Source: Artemisia argyi
Taxonomy: Eukaryota; Streptophyta; Magnoliopsida; Asterales; Asteraceae
Direction: 5' to 3'
Assembly: GCA_030686995.1 (NCBI GenBank)
Contig: CM060697.1
Span: 42,000,015 to 42,064,014 of the forward strand
DNA length: 64,000 nucleotides
Shown: positions 13,372-22,249 of the stretch, piece by piece
Numbering within the stretch: the stretch's first letter is position 1
Layout: every line of letters begins with the position of its first letter
Program-made: the position numbers and the translations under genes
The notes under the pieces: generated by a model
Seen by the model: the letters and a program-made list of their open reading frames with translations, nothing else
What the model was told of the DNA's origin: nothing
The model's database searches: none

Positions 13372-13401
13372 ACCCGTGAATTTCACGGGTCTTTTAGCTA
13401 G
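13372..13401 (+). other. Helitron 3' terminal hairpin and CTAG end
   Basis: Stem ACCCGTG/CACGGGT, 5-nt loop, then CTTTTAG and CTAG. This marks the termination site for rolling-circle transposition. Confidence 0.7.
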
Positions 13402-14118
13402 TGTTTATATATTATCTCAAGTTTAGGAGTTGTTGTATGTTATATCTTGAAATTCCTATCTAAAAGGGGCTTTTGGATCTACTTTGCAATTTAAGTTTTG
13501 ATAATCAGTATCAAGTATTTCTGTGTTTGTGTTAACTAAAGCCTGCCTCTCATTTTTCGATTACGTGCGATAAAGATAAGTTATGTTTCGATATTTAGCC
13601 AATGAGCTTTTATAACAGAACTAATGATCGAGTAACTTTACGATTATCAACTCCTTCAAAGTCCAAACAACCCAAAGTGTTTTTTTATTGAATGAGAAGA
13701 CTTAGAATGTTTCTCTAGTTTACTATTAATTCACTCTTGAAATTATACTCTCATGTCTCATGAAGGACAAGTAGATCAATTTGATATGGATTAGTTGTTG
13801 AGTATTATATTTTAAGCTACTAAAGTTTTAGAATAATGGTTAATTCTCATGCTTTATTTTGCTTATGGTGATAACTTCGCAATGTAGATGTTGTCATTAT
13901 TGACGCTCTTAACAGGGTCTTAAATTTTGTTTCATAATGGTTTTCTATCTTTATTTTTATTTTAACCTTTTTACCTTTTTTTTCTTGGTCTTGTGATTTT
14001 ACATATACAGGATATTCATGCTTCTTCTCAGGAGAATGGAAATATTGATTGGGGTACTCATGATGGACTTGAAACCCAGAACATAGCCATGACATCTTGT
14101 GCGGATATCATTTTTCCA

Positions 14119-14120
14119 GG

Positions 14121-14159
<39 letters not shown>

Positions 14160-14175
14160 AATAAGGTTGATGATT
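14119..14175 (-). mobile_element. Tiny poly(A) retroposition with 11-bp target duplication
   Basis: The 11-bp sequence GGTTGATGATT occurs at 14119-14129 and 14165-14175. Between them is only a T run of about 30 and GAATAA. On the minus strand this is TTATTC plus poly(A), the footprint of a LINE-mediated insertion truncated almost to the tail. Confidence 0.45.
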
Positions 14176-14374
14176 GATTTATCTAATTCTTACTAATGTT
14201 TTATGCTGATACGAGTAATATGTAGTAATCATTGTTCTTGAATAATGACTAAGTCAGTTATTTTTAGAAGGAACATATGGTGCTACCTTCAGTTCTCGAC
14301 CTTCTAATGTGATCTACCTTCCTAGCTCCTATAGCACCTGTCAACTATTAAATTACTGTTGATTCTAGTCGTAG

Positions 14375-14870
14375 GGGCTTTTTGGGATTGGTTGTACAGG
14401 TTGTATGGGATTGCTTATTTAGGAAATTGTTGTTTATCAGTTAGATGTGACGAATTTGACATGTTTATCTATTAATGATTATTTTGGCCTGATGGACTTG
14501 ATTATTACAGTACTAGAAATACATGATCAACAAGGCCTGTGGGATTGCTTATAGAGTCAACAACTTATTGGGGTTGTATGGGATTTCTTATTGAATCAAC
14601 TACTTATAGGGGATTATTGTGAATGCTTATTGAATTAAATACTTATAGGGGTTGTTTCGGATTGCTTATTGAGTATGCTAATAAGGGTTGCTATTGTTAC
14701 TAAAACCATTTATAAAAAGGTAAATAGTTCTAATAAGCAATCCAAAACAATCCCTATAAGTAGCTTAAATAAGCAATTTCAGAGAGTTCTATTCTTCTTA
14801 TAAGTAGTCTCAATAAGCAATCTTAAACAATCCATATAAACCGCAGTTATAGGGGTTGTTTAAGAAGGGT
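14375..14870. repeat. Foldback repeat cluster (GGGGTTGTnnGGGATTGCTTATT)
   Basis: At least five direct copies of a unit of about 50-60 bp containing GGATTGCTTATT(G/T)A and ACTTATAGGGG occur at 14375-14670. They are followed by inverted copies (AATAAGCAATCC, CCCTATAAGTAG) at 14720-14850. The whole can fold back on itself and resembles a MITE or foldback element with amplified arms. Confidence 0.5.
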
Positions 14871-15899
14871 ATGTACATGATGCTTAATGGTTGCTCTCAT
14901 GAAAAGAATTTGCAGCTATTTGTGGGCACATCCTTCTTATGTAATTTTTATTTAGTAATCATATGACACTCCATTTTCTTTTCCTAGTCCTGTACTAACT
15001 TATTTCACAGGTTGATTGGAAAGAAAAGTCACTTAATAACTTTAGTGACCTTAAAGAAATAGTCAAGTGTGTTGCCTTGTTAAAAGTCGACAGCAAACGA
15101 CAAGGTTATGTATGGATCTTTTATTTATATAATTTGATTTGGACCAGATTGTTGGTATTTTAGCTATAGAAATAAAGTATTATTGTTGATATTCAGGACA
15201 AGAGTGAAAGTCTTATCGGGCTTTGTGAAGCCGATTAATCCTCCTAACATTCAGAAGAAATCTTATGCATATAAACTGCCTCATGCAATGGCTTCATCCG
15301 TAAAAGAGGCATAGGTGCGTCACGATACATTTTATTTCTAGATTTTGTGGAACTTAGCATTATGACTTTTTAGTTAACTCTTATGATATGTTGTCGAGTG
15401 GCTGTTTCGATCCATTTTTTAGACGGTTATGTTATATCTCCAACGGGTCAAGCTAGTAAAAGATAGCTTATATGAAAACATACTGTATAAAAAGAATGCG
15501 TTTACTGAATAAGTATCCTAGATCATCTCATTTTTAATTCAATTTCATGTAAAAACTTAACATATCTGTATTCATTTCTGCAGATCATCTGTAATTAAAG
15601 AAGAAGAAAACACATGGAAACTTAACGAAAGGAAGGATGTAGATCGTGAAAGCATAAGAGGTAATTGTTAGATTAGATTTTTATGCACAATAAGTTGTAA
15701 ATAAGTGATTTCTGTGACACAAATCATGTAAGGATCATAGCTTAGAGTTGTAAATGACGTTTTGTTTTAGCACAGTTTGATATCATTAATGCTAAAGTTA
15801 TATTGTATTAGCTCCAACTATAACTTTGTGCTTTAATTATTCTGAAAAAGTGGAAATTTTGTGAAATTTATTAAACCTTTATCTTTATAAAATAATTCT

Positions 15900-16118
15900 C
15901 ACAAAGACCGGTTATAAGATTCAAAAACGAGTTTGTTTGCTCTATAGTAAAAACCGGTTCAGACAAGAAAACAAGTCTCGATGCTCCTATTAGAAACCGG
16001 TTGTAGAACCGGTTTCAGTGACTCTTGGTCATAGAGATACCCCCTCACAGAGACTGGTTCCAAAACCGGTCTTTATGAGCCATTCTAACCAGTCTCCATG
16101 ATCTTTTTTGTAGTAGTG
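15900..16118. repeat. Right subterminal ACCGGT array of the CACTA element
   Basis: About seven copies of ACCGGT or close variants, such as AAAGACCGGTT, GAAACCGGTTG and AAAACCGGTCTT, precede the right inverted repeat. Confidence 0.6.
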
Positions 16119-16335
16119 TTTGGGTTTATGATGGGTTTAGGATTATAAACCAATAAATAATTTTTTGGTTGATTTTTTATAAGTTGTTTATGATGGTAAT
16201 GTAAATATAATGGGATGGAGAAAAGTAGAGGGGTGGAGGGGTTTTATAACATATGTGGGGCCACATACTTTTTTTAACCTCACATCTATTTTTTTATCAT
16301 CCTCTTATTATTAATAAATATATCTTCTAATTTAT
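16119..16335. repeat. Right piece of the repeat split by the CACTA element
   Basis: This continues the GGGCCC-ended repeat begun at 8205-8231. The far boundary is not clear. Confidence 0.3.
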
Positions 16336-16343
16336 ATTTTAAT

Positions 16344-16445
16344 GAGTCATTCAGACCCGTGCGTTGCACACGGGCTTTATCTAATTGGTCATAGTGTAAT
16401 GTATGGAGTCATTTAGACCCGTACGATGCACACGGCTTAATCTAA
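16344..16445. repeat. Two copies of a CCCGTGCGTTGCACACGGG hairpin unit
   Basis: Copies near 16344 and 16405 (about 61 bp apart) contain GACCCGTGCGTTGCACACGG and GACCCGTACGATGCACACGG. They resemble stacked transposon termini of the Helitron 3' hairpin kind, without a clear CTRR end. Confidence 0.4.
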
Positions 16446-16621
16446 ATCTTTAGAGTATATTGTTCAACACTAATTTTTGTCATTACATGGGTTGTATATA
16501 AGTGTTCATAGCGTAATCTTTGCCACTTATATTTGTCATTATATATCTAAGTTGTGATGGTATTACATGTTTTCTAAGTATGACACACATTTAAAATAGT
16601 TTACTGACATTAAAAGAGTAT

Positions 16622-16672
16622 ATGTAAAGAGACTTTTTTCAAGATGCTACAATTAAAAAAGTCTCTTCACAT
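16622..16672. repeat. 18-bp inverted repeat hairpin
   Basis: The arms 16622-16639 and 16655-16672 are complementary with one mismatch around a 15-nt loop. It is probably the core of a small MITE; no outer ends were identified. Confidence 0.4.
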
Positions 16673-16797
16673 GTAATTTTTTAATATGTATAAGTTACAT
16701 ACTAAATGTCAAGGGGAGGTTAAACGCATACGATTCTTTCAAAATAAATTTAACCCTTATATAAAATCGTAACAAAGTGGATATTCTCTATATTTTG

Positions 16798-17014
16798 AGA
16801 TGCTGGCTAGTCCAGAAGCAAACGGCTTTTGGTAAAGACTAATCAAATCCGTTGACAGCTGCTGGTTTGCTCAAAATCACACGGTTATCAGGTGTGCCAC
16901 AGTTCTTACACCTGGCTACTCCAGAAGTGATAGCTTTTGGTAAAGAGATTTTCAAATCCATCAGGTTTTTCTCAAAAGATTGCTAGGGACTAGCAATGTT
17001 TTAGTGTGGGGGAT
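16798..17014 (+). repeat. Leftover internal 3' segment ahead of the first B LTR
   Basis: It corresponds base for base, with few differences, to 28645-28861, including the hairpin ATTGCTAG-GGA-CTAGCAAT (16979-16997) and the GTGTGGGGGAT tract. It shows that the first LTR once followed another internal region. Confidence 0.75.
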
Positions 17015-17985
17015 TGATGAGTGTGTAAATACTCATCATTTTTACCTTTTCTGAGCTGCCAAAACATCTAAAAACACTCAATATTACATCAAAATAGTGA
17101 AAATATCCCAGGAAAGTGTTTTACATGTTTCAAATGCAAAAATATCAAAACAGATGAAAAACGCACAAAGTTTGCAAAATTAGCAGTTTCAGTCCCCCAA
17201 CTTTCAAAAGTTGTCAAATCTAGTCCCTGGTTATTCTAAAAACTTGAAAAAATCACCAAAGGTCCTTTTAAATCAAAAAGTGACATAATTAGTCCTTTGG
17301 TGAAAAGTTTCACAAAATGTCTAGCTTAGTCCCTGAACTTTGAAAATTGTCAAAAATGGTCCCTGGGATATTAAAAACTTTGAGAAAAACAAATTTTGTC
17401 CTTGCACTAACCTTTTATGGCAGGATTGGTCCTTGGTGGAAAATTTTGGTGAAATTACATGTTTGGTCCCTGAAGTTTGGAAGTTTGGCAGTTTTAGTCC
17501 CTGGTGCATTTAATATGGAAAAGTCAAATTTGGACCATACACTATTCATACTTTGGCATAATAGACCCTTGGAAACAATTTGGAAAAATGCCAAATCTCA
17601 CCCTCCAACTTTACCAAAATTGCAAAAATGGTCCTTGTTAAACCTAAAACCAAACCGGACCCTAAACTAATACTACTCCAACCTAAACCCAATCCAATCC
17701 ACACCACAAGCCCAACCCCTCCTTTTCACTTGGGCCCAAAATACACTTCAACCCACCAAATACCCAAAATAATAACACCGTTTGACCCCCTTGGTCAAAC
17801 CGGTCAAACTCCACCCCCTTTCTCCTTCCCTCCCCCACATCCCAACTTGTCTGCAACTCAGTCACATCACCACCACCCTCTCCCACTTGTTCCACCGCCC
17901 AAACCAACCCACTATACCTAACTAAGCCACCCACAATAAATGCTACCCCCTAGTCTGATAACCAGAAGCAATTTGCAAAAATGAG

Positions 17986-18100
17986 TTTCCCGCCAAAACA
18001 CGTGGAGCTTGATTAGGGTGTTGCAGTGATCCAATGGCTGAATTTAAAAGTGGGAAATGATCAGAGAGAGCAAAGAAACCCTAGAAGATGGCTATAAAAG
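17986..18100 (+). promoter_or_regulatory. B LTR promoter: E2F-like site, G-box, TATA box
   Basis: TTTCCCGCC (17986-17994) matches the E2F consensus, CACGTG (17999-18004) is a G-box and TATAAAAG (18093-18100) is a TATA box. The right LTR preserves all three with nearly the same spacing (29842-29850, 29855-29860, 29949-29956). Confidence 0.6.
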
Positions 18101-19000
18101 GCAGAGGAGTGCAAGGAAGACGTGTGTAGTTTTTATTAGGAAAATTAGTGTCGAATTAAATAGATTTTCAAATTCAGTTGTACTTTTTCTAATTCAAGCA
18201 TTGTAATAGTAATCTCAGTGTATTTTTAATCTTTTTAAGTTATGAAATCTCAAGGTTTAGTTCTGTTTTGTGATTTTGCAATTTACTCTACTTTTTGAAT
18301 TCCTTAACAACATTAGTGATCAAATGTACCAAGATTAATGGACTGAATTAGGCTCATTTAGGATCCCTTAAGCTTATTTAAGCTTTAGAGGCTCTAAAAC
18401 TCAATATAACTAGAAAAACATCAAAAATAAAAAAAAGTCAAATAAAGTCAACTGTGGTGTTTAGCTTTTGTTTTCAGGTTTGGAGAAGCAGTGAAGAGCA
18501 AGCTTGGAGTTGAAGTTTGCCTATCTAAAGATAGGCTTCATAAGAAAATCCCTTGTTCAAGCTAGGGGTGTCTTGTAAGCCTTTGCTCATTTGAAATTTC
18601 CTCTAAAATCTTAGTTATTTATAGTTTTTGATTGCTTGTTTGCTTATTGCTAATCTGTGTTTTTTATGCTTATTCAGTGTTGTTTGAGTAGTTTATAGTT
18701 TAAGATAGCTAAATTGTTCATTAGAATTACTAGTTAACTTAAGTCATAGTTGTAACAGTCATACTAGTTCAAGTGGTATTCTTGTGAGTTAATGGTTACC
18801 ATCTGTTTCTAAACACTCAATTAAGCTTAATATTTCATAAGAAGTTGAATTTGAACAAACTCATAAGCTGTTATACCCTTTTAGCTTCTAAAAATCAAAA
18901 CAGTCAAGCATAAGGGTATGTTTGGATCAATGGATTCTTGAGTATTGTGATCTTCCATTGTGGTTATTTTTGGTTCATACAAGTTGCTTAGGGTAATATT

Positions 19001-19696
19001 TTTTGGGTAAAGGGGAGTAATCCTGCACCCTGGTAAAATTCATTATCCAAAAACGTTGAAGTACAAAATGACGAGGATGATTTCCCTCGCCCCCAGTCCC
19101 TTAGGACACTTACAAGACACGTATCTAAGAATGACAAACCATTCTTAAAACTAACATGCACAACATGTGCAACAGACCAAACAAACATGCTAAACAAAGC
19201 AACAAATATAAGAATGACAAACCATTCTTATAACTGACAATGAAATGAAACTACCAATAATGACAAAAGTAAATAAGATATTACAATACTACTCAAGAAA
19301 CACTTGAGTCTTCAAAGTCATTATGGCGCTCCATCTTAACTTCCATGAAGATTCCACGTAGAAACAACCATGCGATCTTCAACCAATAATGTGTTGTAGT
19401 GAAACACGAACCACCACAAACACAACATCCAATATTCCAATATATAACAGCCCCACAACAAGACCAAAATATAATGGAAAATACGTCCAATGGGAATTAA
19501 GTACAGAATCATGCAGACCATGCATACCATTACCCAATCCCAACCTGCAAGGATGTTTGTAGCAGCAACAAATACCACAAACAAAGCCAACACAAGCCCC
19601 ATCCACCAAGTCGGAACATAAACATAAGATATACTAACCAAACTTGTGAAATCAATGGACTTGTACATACAATAGGGTTATACCCTAACCTCCAAA
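19001..19696 (-). mobile_element. Foreign block inside the B 5' LTR
   Basis: It replaces the LTR segment found at 30857-30991. On the minus strand a 110-residue frame (19668-19336) is very hydrophobic, rich in W, V, L and Y like tandem membrane segments, but no family is recognised. The palindrome AAGAATG-ACAAAC-CATTCTT occurs twice, 87 bp apart (about 19124 and 19211). No inverted repeats or target duplications were found, so the origin (LINE tail, captured gene or gene conversion) is open. Confidence 0.4.
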
Positions 19697-21625
19697 ATAA
19701 TTTAGCTTAGATATAGTCTATAACTTAATCTATAATCAGTAGGAGTCAGTAGAAACTCAAATAAGTCAAATCTTGTGTTTTCCTTAAAAAGTCAAATTGC
19801 ACCTTTCAGATTTTTGCAAAAGTTACAAGAATTTTTGTGATTTATGTGTTTGGATTGAGGATTTGAAATTTGTTGGAGTTAAACTTTACCACCTCAACTT
19901 CATTTTCCCAGGGTTGCTTAAATTTTGTGAATTTTCTTTGTGGACTAAATTTCCCTTGGAAGTGGACTGCAGGGCAAGCCATTGCCCTGTGCACACAGAC
20001 CCATCTCACTCAGCCCACTTTGGTGGCTGTTGTAGCCCAAACCAGTGGGTCCCACAACCCACAGTTAGCTTTAGACAACCCCCTCCTACCAGGGATCAAG
20101 CATTGACCCTTGGTTTGACCTAGGATCAAGTGGACCCCACCTGGAATCCATCCCTAAGTCTGTCCCAACTCTGTGTTGAAATTCAGATTGCACAAGTGCT
20201 TATTTTGATCTTATCAGCTTATTTGAGACCATTGCTTGTTGTTTCTGGCTTATCTTAGTTTGTTTAGCTTATTTGTATCAAGTTTTGACATTGTGGACCC
20301 CACCTACACTCATTTGACCTAATTTGTCCATACAGTCAACATAAGTCAGCTGTTTTGGTTTAGGGGGTGCATACAGCTTATTTATAAGCTATTTCAAAAG
20401 TGTTTTCACAAAATTTTGCTATTTTCAGTAGTAAAGTAAGTTTGTAAAAGAAAATCCAAGAAAAACCAATTTATTTTTAAGTGATAGTTTCTATTTAATT
20501 TAATTTAAATTTTATTTTTCATTTTTATATTTTTATTAAGTACTTAGTATTTTTATATTTTTATTAATTACCTTATATAGTAAAGTAATTTTAGTAAATT
20601 TTTCAGATTTTTATTCTGCCATTTAGTATTTATTAGATTTAAGATTAATTTTCTTAATTATTAATTAATATTAAGTTTTAAATAGCATATTTAGTTTTTA
20701 TAAAGCATAACCTAGTTTTTATATTTTTTATAGCTCTTATATAATATATTAGACTTTTAAAAAATATAATTTTAATTTCTACTGTTCATTTTCCATTTTT
20801 CTTATTTTAATTGTTTAAATTAGATTTAAAGTAATTAAAAGGTAAATAATTAGTAGAATAACCTTAAACATAATTTTTAGAAGTTTTTATAATTTTGTAG
20901 GATTCCTGTGATGGTTAAGTAATTTTATAAATTTTATCATAATTTTCTAAGTTAATTTAGTATTAATATTAATTTAAATTAGTTATATTAGTTTAATTAA
21001 GTTAAATAGTTTTTAATTAATAAAAAACCCATAAAAAGACAAAAATATTTATTTTTATTTTTTATACTTTCTTCAAGTTCTAATTTAAGTTTTGAAATTA
21101 TTTTTTCAAGTTTTTAGTTTAATTTGTAATATTTATAATTATTAGTTAATTTAAATTAGATTTAAATTAGATTTTAATTCGTTTTATTAATTAAATAATA
21201 TTTAAATATTAAAATAATCAATTTTATAAATTCATTTTCATTTTCAAATTTCTTTTTAATTTTAAGTTTTCAAAAGTTTCAAAAGCACCCCCTGTAGTTT
21301 GTTAATTTCCAAAACTCACTTTTCCAGTCTGATTGCGTGAATCTTAATTGTGAATTTGTGCATATTCTTGTATATCTGATTTTTGTGAATATTATATCTG
21401 TGTACAAAAACCAAAATAACAGTAGCAAAATCAACTCCATATTATCTGGGCTACTGTCCTCAGTGCCACTCACTTATAAACGATTTCAAACGACACCATT
21501 TCAATCTCGCTGGGACTTTAACGACCCGGGGACAGACTATACCATCCACGGAGTATTGGGATAAGCTGTTTTTGACTAGTTGACCTTGGTCAATTATATC
21601 TGACATTTTAGCCTCAATCAACATT

Positions 21626-21643
21626 TGGCGCCGCTGCCGGGGA
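21626..21643 (+). other. Primer-binding site of element B (tRNA-Asp)
   Basis: TGGCGCCGCTGCCGGGGA lies five bases after the LTR. It matches the complement of the tRNA-Asp 3' end with one T-to-C difference from the C-inner and D sites. Confidence 0.85.
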
Positions 21644-22249
21644 GGTTGTTGCGTGTTTTAAAAATCGTTTTAAGTTTAGTGGTTTTCAAAAACCCTCCCT
21701 GTACAAATTTCACATAAATTTGTAAAAACATAATCAAATCAAAAAAGTTAATTAACACTTTTCCTAAAGTGTTAAAAACACCAAAAAAATCAAAAACAAC
21801 AAAACAAACTGTGAAGTTAAATTACTTCGTTTTCTTTAAGATTACAACCTGAAACAGTTGGTATAAGGTAAGTTCTGACATTAAATTGCGAACTGAAGAG
21901 GAAACCTATTTACTTCCTCCCGCCAGCCTGCGAGTAATCTTAAAGGGACGATTTCGGTTAACGAATCAGTTCCAAAAATATTTCCCAAAGTTTTCTGCAC
22001 ACACACCCATAAGCCTAAAGCAGTTTTTCAAATTAATAAATACATAAAATCTTACCACCGCAAACCAAGGCTGAACACCTACCAACTGGGGGTGTGGACA
22101 TAATAAGTTCCCAAACTTAAGATTAAAACTTGCCTCTATATCCCTGTGAGTGGTGTACCTTTTTTTAAAGAAGCCATTCACTTGTGATTATTGGTTTAAG
22201 TTCACTATGGTTTTGCCTCGATCTTGTTTTGAAAAATTGTTTTTAGTGC

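Larger units (their letters stand above)
9081..13401 (+). mobile_element. Non-autonomous Helitron inside the CACTA element, 4.3 kb
   Basis: The 5' end is TCTATTTTATCTAATAAAAC preceded by A. The 3' end is a 7-bp hairpin (ACCCGTG, loop AATTT, CACGGGT; 13372-13390), then 7 bases and CTAG (13398-13401) followed by T. TC at the start, CTRR at the end and insertion between A and T are the Helitron signature. There is no target duplication, as expected. No Rep/helicase frame is present. The interior holds exon-like pieces, in line with the known habit of plant Helitrons of capturing gene fragments. Confidence 0.7.
14011..15660 (+). pseudogene. Degenerate exon series in the right half of the CACTA element
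   Basis: Four segments have good acceptor and donor borders: 14011-14119, 15011-15104, 15197-15314 and 15584-15660. The first three are open over most of their length in one frame, for example DIHASSQENGNIDWGTHDG in the first and VKVLSGFVKPINPPNIQKK in the third. The phases do not join (segment 2 into 3 gives an early stop), so this is a decayed gene, either captured or element-borne. It does not look like a TNPD or TNPA transposase to me, and the source is unidentified. Confidence 0.35.
8232..16118. mobile_element. CACTA (EnSpm/CMC) DNA transposon, non-autonomous, 7.9 kb
   Basis: The left end reads CACTACTACACAAAAGGTC and the complement of the right end reads CACTACTACAAAAAAGATC. They are flanked by the 3-bp duplication TTT (8229-8231 and 16119-16121), the CACTA hallmark. 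Both subterminal zones carry repeated ACCGGT-type motifs (8268-8375 and 15905-16095), the expected transposase-binding arrays. No transposase open frame is visible. A 4.3-kb Helitron accounts for over half the length, leaving about 3.6 kb of original element, part of which looks like exons of an unidentified gene. Confidence 0.85.
17015..21620 (+). repeat. Element B 5'-side LTR, 4.6 kb
   Basis: It starts TGATGAGTGTG and ends CCTCAATCA, directly before the PBS. The U3 holds degenerate repeats around GTCCCTGAACTTTG (about 17190-17560), an E2F-like and a G-box site and a TATA box. It differs from the right LTR mainly by a block of about 696 bp at 19001-19696 that replaces about 135 bp. 20480-21290 is extremely AT-rich. 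Confidence 0.85.

Noticed and set aside
8232..16118. CACTA transposase gene
   Set aside because: No long frame with transposase motifs was found on either strand; the element is called non-autonomous.
17347..17921. Plus-strand frames of about 110 residues in the B LTR (also 29195-29781)
   Set aside because: They fall in U3 repeat DNA, are altered between LTR copies and show no domain.
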